From Misgurnus anguillicaudatus (lineage: Eukaryota; Chordata; Actinopteri; Cypriniformes; Cobitidae), in contig NC_073355.2 in the NCBI RefSeq assembly GCF_027580225.2, positions 21,635,501 through 21,699,500 of the forward strand: 64,000 bases of DNA, given 5' to 3'. Of this stretch, positions 1 through 12,133 are shown piece after piece (within the stretch, counting starts at the first letter, position 1; each line of letters begins with the position of its first letter). The notes under the pieces are model-generated. The model searched no databases. It was not told where the DNA came from and worked only from the letters and a program-made list of their open reading frames with translations. Both the position numbers and the translations under genes were made by a program.

Positions 1-2105
1 TAGTAAAGCAATAAACCAGGGGGATTGAAATTTCCGTGGATAAATATAGGTGGATATTCAAAGGAACTTTGAAGTGCCACTACTCCTTTATGCAGCAGGT
101 GGCGCTATGATTGTAATTGATTGTTGTAACATTGATGTGTTGAGGCCAGGACCCTTGTCAAACGTATGATGTCTGTGACAGGTCGGACATTGCATGTCTG
201 AGTTACAACAGCTTTCTCCTTGCGAAAAATCAAACTTTGACAGGCCACAACGGACACGCCCCTTTAACGAAATGTCAAGATCTTCACAATTTATCATTGT
301 GAAGTCCCTAAGTTCAGACTGACCAAATATGATGATGATCTGAATACATTTCAATGAGCAGTAAATCACAGTGTAAAACATGTCATTTCCTGCTTCCAGC
401 AGGTGGCGCTATAACTTTGACTGAATATTGCCATGTTGATGTGTTCAGGACAGGACAATTATCAAACTTGTGAAGCGTGGGTCAGATTGGACATTTTAAA
501 CCTGAGTTAGAACAACTTCCTGTTTCATTGAGAAACACAGAAATTTGGCAAGCCGCCACATACACACCCTCCATTGAAATGTCAAGATCTCCGCAATTTA
601 GCATTGCAAAGCCCTTTAGATGACACTCACCAAATATGATGATTATCTGATTCAATTTATAGGAGGAGTTTGTTAAAATACGAAGGCCAGAAATGGCAAA
701 ATTTGCACTCAAATTACAGAGAAAATTCAAAATGGCTGACTTCCTGTGGGGTTTAGAGCTTTGCTCCAAGAGACTTTTTTGTAGGTCTTGGGGTGATACA
801 TGATCCTACCGCATTTCGTATCTGTGCGATTAACGTAGCGGGGGGGCTGCTCTATTGAATTTTTGTAGGTGGCGCTATAGAGCCATTTTAACACCCCAAG
901 TTCTGAAGCCTATATCACATGAAAATATTCGCCACTTTTGACACGTGTGCAACGTTTCATGACTTTTTGAGCTCGTTTAGGCTGTCAAAAATGGGATTCA
1001 TTTAGCGATATTTTGCGAGGCCGCAACGGACACGCCCTTTAACGAAAAGTCAAGGTCGTTGCTATTTATCATCACACAAGGTCTTGAGATTAGACTGATG
1101 AAATATGATGTTGATATGGTTAAATCTCTAAGAGCAGTAAGTCACAGCATAAAAGGTGGTATTTCCTGCTGCCTCTAGGTGGCGCTATGACTGATACTGA
1201 ATTATGCCATGTTGATGTGTTCGGGCCGGGACCCTTATGAAACGTGTGAAGTTGGGGGCAGATCGGACTATGTATGTCTGAATTACAACAGCTTCCTGTT
1301 TCATGGCGAAATATCACACTTTGCCAGGCTGCCACGGACACGCCCTTCAACGAAAAGTCAAGATCTTCGCAATTTATCACGGCAAAGGGCTTAACATCAG
1401 TCTGACCAAATATGATGATGATTTGATTAAATCTCTAAGAGCAGTAAATCACAGCGTAAAACATGGCATTTCCTCCTACCTCTAGGTGGCGCTATGAGTG
1501 AAGTTGAATATTGGCATTGAAATGTGTTCAGGTCAAGACCCTTATCAAACATGTCAAGCGTGGGGCAGATTGGACATTGTATGCCTGAGTTAGAGCCACT
1601 TCCTGTTTCATGGCGAAAATGCTGAAATTTGTCAGGCCGCCACGGACACACCCTCCAACGAAAAGTCAAGATCTCCGCAATTTAACATCGCAAAGGCCTT
1701 TAGATGAGACTGACCAAATATGAAAATGATCGGATTAAATCTGTAGGAGGAGTTTGTTAAAGTATGAAGCCTGGAAATGACCAAATTTGCACAAAAATCA
1801 AGGCAAAAATTCAAAATGGCGGACTTCCTGTTGGGTTTAGAGCTTCGCTTCAAGAGACTTTTTTGTAGGTCCTGGGGTGATAGATGATCCTACCGAATTT
1901 CGTATCTGTACGTTTTTCGTAGCGGGGGGGCTGTTCTCTTGAAATTTTGCAGGTGGCGCTATCGAGCCATTTCTACACGCCCACTTCTGGCGCCTATACT
2001 ACATGTAAATTTTCGCCACTTCTGACATGTGTGCAAAATTTCATGAGTTTTCGAGCATGTTTCGCCCCTCAAAAATGCGATTCACTTTGGAGAAGAAGAA
2101 GAATA

Positions 2106-2162
<57 letters not shown>

Positions 2163-2220
2163 CCGAGCAAAAACAATAGGGTCCTCGCACCCCGGTGTGC
2201 TCGGGCCCTAATAATAATAA
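1..2220 (+). repeat. Tandem array unit 1 (5' end cut by window)
   Basis: This is the first of four long tandem units. Its opening bases match unit 2 from about 62 bases after that unit's start, so about 60 bases lie outside the window. It contains repeated roughly 300-bp subunits. Each has a GGTGGCGCTAT box (near 104, 400, 870, 1176, 1484 and 1951), then a CTTCCTGTTTCATGGCGAAA-like block, a GCCGCCACGGACAC block and a CAAATATGATGATGAT block. The unit ends in a (TAA)n run (2105-2160) and a 50-base GC-rich hairpin tail (2161-2210). Short open frames here are periodic by-products of the repeat, not genes. The family is unidentified. Confidence 0.85.
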
Positions 2221-4378
2221 TTAAAGCTGCAAGCAGCGATGGAAGGGCCCTCGCACGCATGTGCACTGCTACCCTATGGCATTAGTAAAGCAGTGAACCA
2301 GGGGGGTATGAATTAAAGTGGGTAAATACAGATGGATATTCAAAGGGAAACTGATGTGCCACACCGCCTGTGTGCAGCAGGTGGTGCTATGACTGAAGCT
2401 GAATATTGGCATTGAAATGTGTTCAGGCAGATCGAACAATGTATGTCTGAATTACAACAGCTTCCTGTTTCATGGCAAAACATCACACTTTGCCAGGCCG
2501 CCACGGACACGCCCTTCAACGAAAAGTCAAGATATTCACAATTTATCACCGCAGAGGGCTTAACATCAATCTAACCAAATATGATGATGATTTGATTAAA
2601 TCTCTAAGAGCAGTAAATCATAGCGTAAAACATGGTATTTCCTGCTACATCTAGGTGGCGCTATGACTGAAGCTGAATATTGGCATTGAAATGTGTTCAG
2701 GCCAAGACCCTAATCAAACATGTGAAGCGTGGGGCAGATTGGACATTGTATACCTGAGTTAGAGCCACTTCCTGTTTCATGGCGAAAACGCAGAAATTTG
2801 GCAGCCCGCCACGGACACACCCTCCAACGAAAAGTCAAGATCTCTGCAATTTAGCATCGCAAAGGCGTTTAGATAAGACCGACCAAATATGACGATGATA
2901 GGATTAAATCTGTAGGAGGAGTTTGTTGCAGTATGAAGCCTGGAAATGACCAAATTTGCACAAAAATCAAGGCAAAAATTCAAAATGGCCGACTTCCTGT
3001 GGGGTTTAGAGCTTCGCTCCAAGATACTTTTTTGTAGGTCTTGGGGTGATAGATGATCCTACCAAATTTCATATCTGTACATTTTTCGTAGCGGGGGGGC
3101 TGTTCCCTTGAAATTTTGCAGGTGGCGCTATCGAGCCATTTCTACACGCCCACTTCTGGTGCCTATGCCACATGTAAATTTTCGCCACTTCAGACATGTG
3201 TGCAACGTTTTATGACTTTTTGGGCTTGTTTAGCCTGTCAAAAATGCGATTCATTTACCGATACTTTGCGAGGCCGCCACGGACACGCCCTTTAATGAAA
3301 AGTTAAGGTCGTTGCTTTTTATCATCACACAAGGTCTTGAGATTACACTGGTGAAATATGATGTTGATATGGTTAAATATCTAAGAGCAGTAAATCACAG
3401 CGTAAAACATGGTATTTCCTGCTGCCTCTAGGTGGCGCTATGAGTGTTACTGAATTATGCCATGTTGATGTGTTCAGGCCTGGACCCTTATCAAACGTGT
3501 GAAGTCAGGGGCAGATCGGACATTGTATGCCTGAGTTATAACAACTTCCTGTTTCATGGCGAAACATCACACTTTGCCAGGCCGCCATGGACACGCCCTT
3601 CAACGAAAAGTCAAGATCTTCGCAATTTATCAAGGAAAAGGGCTTAACATCAGTCAGACCAAATATGATGATGATTTGATTAAATCTCTAAGAGCAGTAA
3701 ATCAGAGCATAAAACATGGTATTTCCTCCTACCTCTAGGTGGCGCTATGAGTGAAGTTGAATATTGGCATTGAAATGTGTTCAGGTCAAGACCCTTATCA
3801 AACATGTGAAGCGTGGGGCAGATTGGACATTGTATGCCTGAGTTAGAGCCACTTCCTGTTTCATGGCGAAAATGCCGAAATTTGTCAGGCCGCCACGGAC
3901 ACACCCTCTGACGAAAAGTCAAGATCTCCGCAATTTAACATCGCAAAGGCCTTTAGATGAGATTGACCAAATATGACGATGATCGGATTAAATCTGTAGG
4001 AGGAGTTCGTTAAAGTATGAAGGCTGGAAATGACCAAATTTGCACAAAAATCAAGGCAAAATTTCAAAATGGCGGACTTCCTGTTGGGTTTAGAGCTTCG
4101 CTCCAAGAGACCTTTTTGTAGGTCTTGGGGTGATAGATGATCCTACCAAATTTCGTATCTGTACGTTTTTCGCAGTGGGGGGGCTGTTCTCTTGAAATTT
4201 TGCAGGTGGCGCTATCGAGCCATTTCTACACGCCCACTTCTGGCGCCTATGCCACATGTAAATTTTCGCCACTCCTGACATGTGTGCAAAATTTCATGAG
4301 TTTTCGAGCATGTTTCGCCCCTCAAAAATGCGATTCACTTTGGAGAAGAAGAAGAATAAATAATAATAATAATAATAA
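2221..4378 (+). repeat. Tandem array unit 2
   Basis: The unit starts with TTAAAGCTGCAAGCAGCGAT and ends in (GAA)n/(TAA)n at 4345-4378, without the hairpin tail. It holds the same subunit series, with GGTGGCGCTAT-like boxes near 2384, 2653, 3119, 3430, 3737 and 4205. It is far more similar to unit 4 than to unit 3: blocks at 2777, 3680, 3885 and 4090 recur exactly 4143 bases later. Compared with unit 4 it lacks 33 bases near 2427. Confidence 0.85.
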
Positions 4379-6330
4379 TTAAAGCTGCAAGCAGCGATGG
4401 AAGGGCCCTCGCACGCATGTGCACCGCTACCCTATGCTATTAGTAAAGCAGTTAACCAGGGGGATCTTAATTATAGTGGGCAAATATAGGTGGATATTCA
4501 AAGGGAAACTGATGTGCCACACCGCCTGTGTGCAGCAGGTGGCGCTGTGACTGTAACTGATTGTTGTTATATTGATGTGTTCAGGCCGGGCCCCTTATAA
4601 AAAGTGTGAAGTATAGGGCAGATCGGATAATGTATGCCTGAATTGCAACAGATTCCTGTTTCATGGCGAAACATCACTCTTTGCCAGGCCGCCACGGACA
4701 CGGCCTTCAACGAAAAGTCAAGATCTTCGTAATTTTTCATCGCAAAGGGCTTAAGATCACTCTCACCTGATATGATAATGATTTGATTAAATCTCTGATA
4801 ACAGTAAATCACAGTGTAAAACAAGGCATTTCCTGCTACCTTTAGGTGGCGCTAGGACTGAAGCTGAATATTGGCATTGAAATGTGTTCAGGCCAAGACC
4901 CTTATCAAACATGTGAAGCGTGGGGCAGATTGGACATTGTATGCCTTAGTTATAAAAACGTCCTGTTTCATGGCGAAAACGCTGATATTTGGCAGGTCGC
5001 CACGGACACACCCTCCAACGAAAAGTCAAAAGCTCCGCAATTTAACATCGCAAAGGCCTTTAGATGAAATTGACCAAATATGATGACGATCTATTAAAAT
5101 CTCTAGGAGGAGTTCGTTAAAGTACGAAGCCTGGAAATGACAAAATTTGCACATAAATTACAGCAAAAATTCAAAATGGACGACTTCCTGTGGGGTTTAG
5201 AGCTTCGCTCCAAGAGACTTTTTGGTAGGTCTTGGGGTGATAGATGACCCTACCAAATTTCGTATCTGTAGGTTTTTCGTAGTGGGGGGGCTGTTCTCTG
5301 GAAATTTTGCAGGTGGCGCTATTGAGCCATTTCTACACGCCCACTTCTGGCGCCTATGCCACATGTAAATTTTTGCCACTTCTGACGTGTGTGCAACGTT
5401 TTATGACTTTTTGAGCTTGTTTAGCCTGTCAAAAATGCGATTCATTTAGCGATACTTTGCGAGGCTGCCACGGACACGCCCTTTAATGAAAAGTCAAGGC
5501 CGTTGCTCTTTATCATCACACAACGTCTTGAGATTACACTGGTGAAATATGATGTTGATATGTTTAAATCTCTAAGAGCAGTAAGACACAGCGTAAAACA
5601 TGGTATTTCCTGCTGCCTCTAGGTGGCGCTATGAGTGTTACTGAATTATACCATGTTGATGTGTTCAGGCCTGGACCCTTATCAAACGTGTGAAGTCAGG
5701 GGCAGATCGGACAATGTATGCCTGAATTACATCAGCTTCCTGTTTCATGGCGAAACATCAAACTTTCCCAGGCCGCCAAGGACACGCCCTCCACCGAAAA
5801 GTCAAAAGCTCCGCAATTTAGCATCGCAAAGGCCTTTAGATGATACTGACCAAATATGATGATGATCAGAGTAAATCTCTAGGAGGAGTTCGTTAAAGTA
5901 CGACGCTTGGAAATGTCCAAAAATGACAGAGAAAATTCAAAATGGCCGACTTCCTGTGGGGTTTAGAGGTTCGCTCCAAGAGACTTTTTTGTAGGTCTTG
6001 GAGTGATAGATGATCCTACCAAATTTCGTATCTGTACGTTTTTCGTAGTGGGGGGGCTGTTCTCTTGAAATTTTGCAGGTGGCGCTATCGAGCCATTTTT
6101 ACACGCCCACTTCTGACGCCTATACTACATGTAAATTTTCGCCACTTCTGACGCGTGTGCAAATTTTCATGAGTTTTCGGGTATGTTTAGGCCCTCAAAA
6201 ATGCGATCCATTTCGGAGAAGAAGAAGAAGAAGAAGAAGAAGAAGAAGAAGAAGAAGAAAAATAATAATAATAATAAACGGAGCAAAAACAATAGGGTCC
6301 TCACACCCTGGTGTGCTCGGGCCCTAATAA
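4379..6330 (+). repeat. Tandem array unit 3
   Basis: The unit starts with the same TTAAAGCTGCAAGCAGCGAT head and carries boxes near 4537, 4844, 5310, 5622 and 6075. Its tail differs from the others: a (GAA)n run at 6218-6259, a short (TAA)n, then one copy of the hairpin tail (about 6277-6325). It is shorter and more diverged than units 2 and 4. Confidence 0.83.
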
Positions 6331-8523
6331 TTAAAGCTGCAAGCAGCGATGGAAGGGCCCTCGCACGCATGTGCACCGCTACCCTATGGCATTAGTAAAG
6401 CAGTGAACCAGGGGGATATGAATTAAAGTGGGTAAATACAGGTGGATATTCAAAGGGAAACTGATGTGCCACACCGCCTGTGTGCAGCAGGTGGTGCTAT
6501 GACTGAAGCTGAATATTGGCATTGAAATGTGTTCAGGCCAAGAACCTTATCAAACATGTGAAGTCTGGGGCAGATCGAACAATGTATGTCTGAATGACAA
6601 CAGCTTCCTGTTTCATGGCGAAACATCACACTTTGCCAGGCCGCCACGGACACGCCCTTCAACGAAAAGTCAAGATATTCACAATTTATCACCGCAGAGG
6701 GCTTTACATCAATCTAACCAAATATGATGATGATTTGATTAAATCTCTAAGAGCAGTAAATCATAGTGTAAAACATGGTATTTCCTGCTACCTCTAGATG
6801 GCGCTATGACTGAAGCTGAATATTGGCATTGAAATGTGTTCAGGCCAAGACCCTAATCAAACATGTGAAGCGTGGGGCAGATTGGACATTGTATACCTGA
6901 GTTAGAGCCACTTCCTGTTTCATGGCGAAAACGCAGATATTTGGCAGCCCGCCACGGACACACCCTCCAACGAAAAGTCAAGATCTCTGCAATTTAGGGT
7001 CGCAAAGGCCTTTAGATAAGACCGACCAAATATGACGATGATCGGATTAAATCTGTAGGAGGAGTTTCTTGCAGTATGAAGCCTGGAAATGACCAAATTT
7101 GCACAAAAATCAAGGCAAAAATTCAAAATGGCTGACTTCCTGTGGGGTTTAGAGCTTCGCTCCAAGAGACTTTTTTGTAGGTCTTGGGGTGATAGATGAT
7201 CCTACCAAATTTCGTATCTGTACATTTTTCGTAGCGGGGGGGCTGTTCGCTTGAAACTTTGCAGGTGGCGCTATCGAGCCATTTCTACATGCCCACTTCT
7301 GGCGCCTATGCCACATGTAAATTTTCGCCACTTCTGACATGTGTGCAACGTTTTATGACTTTTTGGGCTTGTTTAGCCTGTCAAAAATGCGATTCATTTA
7401 CCGATACTTTGCAAGGCCGCCACGGACACGCCCTTTAATGAAAAGTCAAGGTCGTTGCTTTTTATCATCACACAAGGTCTTGAGATTACACTGGTGAAAT
7501 ATGATGTTGATATGGTTAAATATCTAAGAGCAGAAAATCACAGCGTAAAACATGGTATTTCCTGCTGCCTCTAGGTGGCGCTATGAGTATTACTGAATTA
7601 TGCCATGTTGATGTGTTCAGCCCTGGACCCTTATCAAACGTGTGAAGTCAGGGGCAGATCGGACATTGTATGCCTGAGTTATAACAACTTCCTGTTTCAT
7701 GGCGAAACATCACACTTTGCCAGGCCGCCACGGACACGCCCTTCAACGAAAAGTCAAGATCTTCGCAATTTATCAAGGAAAAGGGCTTAACATCAGTCAG
7801 ACCAAATATGATGATGATTTGATTAAATCTCTAAGAGCAGTAAATCAGAGCATAAAACATGGTATTTCCTCCTACCTCTAGGTGGCGCTATGAGTGAAGT
7901 TGAATATTGGCATTGAAATGTGTTCAGGCCAAGACCCTTATCAAACGTATGAAGCGTGGGGCAGATTGGACATTGTATGACTGAGTTAGAGCCACTTCCT
8001 GTTTCATGGCGAAAATGCAGAAATTTGTCAGGCCGCCACGGACACACCCTCTGACGAAAAGTCAAGATCTCCGCAATTTAACATCGCAAAGGCCTTTAGA
8101 TGAGATTGACCAAATATGACGATGATCGGATTAAATCTGTAGGAGGAGTTCGTTAAAGTATGAAGGCTGTAAATGACCAAATTTGCACAAAAATCAAGGC
8201 AAAAATTCAAAATGGCGGACTTCCTGTTGGGTTTAGAGCTTCGCTCCAAGAGACTTTTTTGTAGGTCTTGGGGTGATAGATGATCCTACCAAATTTCGTA
8301 TCTGTACATTTTTCGTAGCGGGGGGGCTGTTCTCTTGAAATTTTGCAGGTGGCGCTATCGAGCCATTTCTACACGCCCACTTCTGGCGCCTATGCCACAT
8401 GTAAATTTTCGCCACTCCTGACATGTGTGCAAAATTTCATGAGTTTTCGAGCATGTTTCGCCCCTCAAAAATGCGATTCACTTTGGAGAAGAAGAAGAAT
8501 AAATAATAATAATAATAATAATA
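6331..8523 (+). repeat. Tandem array unit 4, near-duplicate of unit 2
   Basis: The unit begins with the common head at 6331. Its start is offset 4110 bases from unit 2, and the offset becomes 4143 after a 33-base indel near 6533. Boxes lie near 6488, 6794, 7263, 7573, 7880 and 8347. The near-identity to unit 2, but not to the adjacent unit 3, points to duplication of a two-unit block by unequal exchange. Confidence 0.85.
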
Positions 8524-8699
8524 AACGGAGCAAAAACAATAGGGTCCTCACACCCCGGTGTGCTCGGGCCCTAATAATAAACGGAGCAAAAACAATAGGG
8601 TCCTCACACTTGTGTGCTCGGGCCCTAATAATAATAATAATAATAATAATAAACCGAGCAAAAACAATAGGGTCCTCGCACCCCGGTGTGCTCGGGCCC

Positions 8700-8736
<37 letters not shown>

Positions 8737-8790
8737 CCGAGCAAAAACAATAGGGTCCTCGCACCCCGGTGTGCTCGGGCCCTAATTATG
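8524..8790 (+). repeat. Four tandem copies of the hairpin tail separated by (TAA)n
   Basis: Four copies of an approximately 50-base module follow unit 4, at about 8524-8573, 8577-8626, 8651-8701 and 8734-8784. Each runs from ACGGAGCAAAAACAATAGGG (or the ACCGAG variant) to GTGTGCTCGGGCCCTA. TAGGGTCCTCGCACC pairs imperfectly with GGTGTGCTCGGGCCCTA, so each copy can fold into a hairpin. The copies are joined by (TAA)n runs of different length. Copy 2 is shortened at the hairpin apex. Confidence 0.85.
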
Positions 8791-8810
8791 GGGGCGTTTC
8801 TTCCTCATAC

Positions 8811-9029
8811 TACACTCTAAAAATGTCTGGGTTAGTTTTGACCCATAATGGGTAAATATTGGACAGAACACGTGCTGGGTTAAAAATTGACCCAATGCTG
8901 GGTTATTTTAACCCAACTGCTGGGTTATTATACCCCATGGTATACCCAATGACCCAACATTGGGTCACATGTTCTGTCTAATATTTACCCATTATGGGTC
9001 AAAACTAACCCAGACATTTTTAGAGTGTA
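8811..9029. mobile_element. Palindromic MITE with TA ends
   Basis: Arms of about 60 bases (8811-8873 and 8967-9029) are inverted copies beginning TACACTCTAAAAATGTC. Both arms contain TGGGTCAAAACTAACCCA-like sequence. The flanking TA suggests a TA target duplication, as for Tc1/mariner-type MITEs. The centre is made of repeated TGGGTT/AACCCA words. No coding capacity. Related sequence flanks the element at 37876-38666. Confidence 0.75.
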
Positions 9030-9776
9030 ATGACATGTTTTTATTCATATCTTCTGACTTATTCATTTAAGACTCCTTTAATAAAATGTTAATGACTTTC
9101 AGAGAATTACATAATATTAAACAAGGCTACACTTTAAACCTTAAAATTATTAACATTTCTGGAATCATTAAATCATTTTGTAATATTTAGTTTGTTTGCC
9201 ATGACACACAAAAGGCATTTTCTCCTGCAACAATAATTACACCAAAACACAACATAAATTCACAAAAGATGTTCATTTTATTCATTCGCTGTTATCCACA
9301 TCTTTAAAATTCATACGATTGCAAGGGACAGATCCAAAATCAGCAGCAACTGTAAACGTCAAATATCGCGTTTGTTATTAATTTGATTTCAAATATTGTG
9401 CTTCAAGATGCCTCCACATTTCTGTCTTACGTTGCATAAAATAAAAGGAATACATTATGTATTTTTCAAATATTTGTATAAAAAGGGTTTGGGTTTAGGG
9501 TAGGATTAGTGTGGTAACATTATCGATTAAATGATTAAAGTAAAATTATACAGTACAGCAATCTTTATGGTATGAGATATTTGTAAATGTTTTGCATTTT
9601 GTAGCTTTAAAAATGTAATAATGCTACGATTAAATGTTGCAAATACGTCTACATTGTACGCTTCAGCATCTATTTAAACGTACAAAAACATATGTTAGGT
9701 GTTTTTGAAAGTTACATACTACGTATTAACAGTGAGACCAGGCTGCCAAAACACAACATGACCCTGTTGGGTGAAC
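9030..9776. other. AT-rich intergenic DNA, no gene seen
   Basis: The stretch is AT-rich. A short GGGTTTAGGGTAGG patch near 9490 is a word often found at the centres of fish MITEs. I see no splice-supported exon, RNA gene or intact element. Confidence 0.6.
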
Positions 9777-10300
9777 GTGATTTCACCAAGTAAGATGTGA
9801 TCCTGAATCAACACCATTGTTTGTCGTATATCAACATTTTCAATAACCAATCAGATTGCAAGATTAAGATAGTGTGAATGTTAGGTTTAGGATTGGGTTA
9901 GGGGCTTTTAAGAAATGAAGAGTTTCGTTGCAAAACGAGATAACCACCGTTTTTTTTAATTGTTTAGAAATCTCGTTTTTTTGCATTTCAATTAATTTCA
10001 ATTCAACCGCATTTCGTTTGTTTTGATTTAAACCTTCATAACTTAAAAAATACAGCTAAGTAGCACCATAAAACAAAATAATAACATGATAACATAATAA
10101 TAAACATGTTTTGACAAAAAATGGATTTATCTCGTTTTGCAACGAAACTCTTCAAATACTCCTCAAACTATTATTTCACACTAATTTGAGGGTTTAAAAA
10201 TGGTTAGGGTTTGAGTTAAGGGTAGGTTGGGGTATCATTGATTAAAACGTTGATCCAGGATCAACAAAAAATGTCTTCACATCTTACTTGGTGAAATCAC
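9777..10300. mobile_element. Palindromic MITE carrying a second palindrome
   Basis: The outer ends are perfect 24-base inverted repeats: GTGATTTCACCAAGTAAGAT... at 9777-9800 and its complement at 10277-10300. Further in, both sides carry related GATCCTGAATCAACA and TTAGGG-type sequence. No open frame of note. The interior is occupied by the separate inverted repeat at 9917-10153. Confidence 0.75.
9917..10153. mobile_element. Inner 237-bp MITE with perfect 27-bp inverted repeats
   Basis: The segment 9917-9943 (GAAGAGTTTCGTTGCAAAAC...) is perfectly complementary to 10127-10153. The sequence between is AT-rich. Its position at the centre of the larger palindrome suggests it inserted there, though a single compound family cannot be excluded. 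Confidence 0.7.
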
Positions 10301-11224
10301 GGCGACCTAAGGCGGTGACCATCATGCCGGTGTTTTCGACAGGGTCAAAAGGGCCTTGTACCGTATCAGTGCTATTTGCATGTTGTAACTCAACAAAATT
10401 TTTGTTTTTCAACACTGAATAGAATAACACATGGAAATTGGTCAATCTCAGGTAACTAGTTTATTTTTGCAAAGTTTTTTAATGGAAGATGGACGCATTT
10501 TAATAACAAGTCTGAAAATAACAGGGCTGGATTTTTAACAAAGATTTATAATACCATGAAAACACTGGGTGATTTATAATAAAGGACTATTTTTAAAAGT
10601 AAACAGGTAACATCAAAGAAATTATTTAGGTAACAGGACGGTAACGTAAAATGACCCTCACAGTAGCTACAATATCATTAAATATACAGAACATTTTTTG
10701 AGAAAATTAACTTTTTGAATATTTTTGTGGTCTTCAAACATCTAGGTGTTGCAACTGTTAAAAATGTGTATTGTAACATGACATGAGTTACATGAGTAAA
10801 AACCATGGTTACACAAGTAAAATTTTATCTCAAATAATATGATTTGTTTAATTATAAAAAATATTTAAAGCAAAGATGGAATATGGAGCCACACAAAAAT
10901 GCAAAAATTACTTATGTTTCAAGGTATAAAGATAGAAAGTGGGGACAGATAACAACTGCTATTTTTTCAGTGTTCTGGATAGTTTGTATTAATGTTTTAA
11001 ATAATATAGATAAAATTTGGTGTTAGGTTAATGTGCAAGAAACTTTGTTTAATAATAAAATGTATTTTAGAGTTAGTTTTCTTGCATTTCTTTGAATATA
11101 ATGTCCTGGGGGACGGATATGTCATTGATTCGGTGAAATGGCCCAGAGAGAACCATGATCAGCTGTCATTTAACTAGAGAGCAGGTGCTTACGTGCAGAG
11201 CTGTGGACAGGTGTGCAACCACAA

Positions 11225-11226
<2 letters not shown>

Positions 11227-11278
<52 letters not shown>
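11227..11278. repeat. (CA)n microsatellite
   Basis: About 26 uninterrupted AC/CA dinucleotides, followed by a short GA-rich tract. Apparent polypeptides of alternating His-Thr or Cys-Val in this region are artefacts. Confidence 0.97.
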
Positions 11279-11280
<2 letters not shown>

Positions 11281-12073
11281 GGAGAGAGCGAGAGAGAGAC
11301 AGAAAGAGAAAAACAAAATCAAGCATTTTAAAGTGTAATTTAAAACATGGCAAATATAAGACCACATTTATACAAAGGTACATGGTATGCATAATTTTAT
11401 TTGAAAGTTTTCTTAAATAGGAACTATATAAAAAAAGTTCAAACTGGGTAAATACATTTTACTTCAGACTAAAACTTTTAAAAGAAGCAGTGTCTGAAAT
11501 ATCTAGCAAGAGAAACCATCTTAATATTTAAATCCCCCACAGACCGGGTGAGGTAGTAAAAAAAAATCCCCGGCGTGAAATGCTGTAATCACAAAGTGAA
11601 ATTTTACACTGTTAAAGCTATGACAACACAAACAAACAAACAAACAAAAACACAAACCTTTATAACCCGCAGGCTAACACAACTTTCATTACAGGCATCC
11701 TGATATAAAAGCTGTGCTATAAATGTCATCATTTCAGCATCCGCAGCAGAGAAACATACATAATATGATCACATGTACATACTCTCAAAACTAAAAAAAG
11801 GATCTCATTTGGGTTTCCACGGCTACCATTGGGGTTTCGGGTATTTGCATGTTGTGACTCAGCGTCTTCATTTAGCAAAGTTTCGTTCACAGAAACCAAA
11901 GCAATTACAGGTGAAAGCTGTATGAAGTTCAACTAGTCACAGCGAAACCCTCTTGCGACAGACTTTTAACAAATGTTTCAGCTGACTGACATCTTACTGA
12001 AGGTTTGGACTGAATTGTCCTTTTGATTAATGGGAACGAATTTATTGCAATTTTCTCCCTTCCCAGAAACAAA

Positions 12074-12131
<58 letters not shown>
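12074..12131. repeat. (CA)n microsatellite
   Basis: A pure AC/CA run of about 29 units. Confidence 0.97.

Positions 12132-12133
<2 letters not shown>

Noticed and set aside
1..8790. Dozens of 60-120 residue open frames with recurring similar peptides
   Set aside because: They repeat with the array period, occur on both strands, lack splice signals and recognised domains, and several run through TAA/GAA repeats as poly-Asn, poly-Ile or poly-Arg.
1..8790. CRISPR-like regular spacing of conserved blocks
   Set aside because: The conserved blocks are far too long, the intervals are homologous to each other rather than unique spacers, and the genome is vertebrate.
9480..10260. TTAGGG-like words suggesting interstitial telomere sequence
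   Set aside because: Only one or two imperfect units occur, and they lie at the centres of MITEs, where such words are usual.
11170..11420. Cysteine/valine- and histidine/threonine-rich peptides
   Set aside because: They are translations of the CA microsatellite in different frames.
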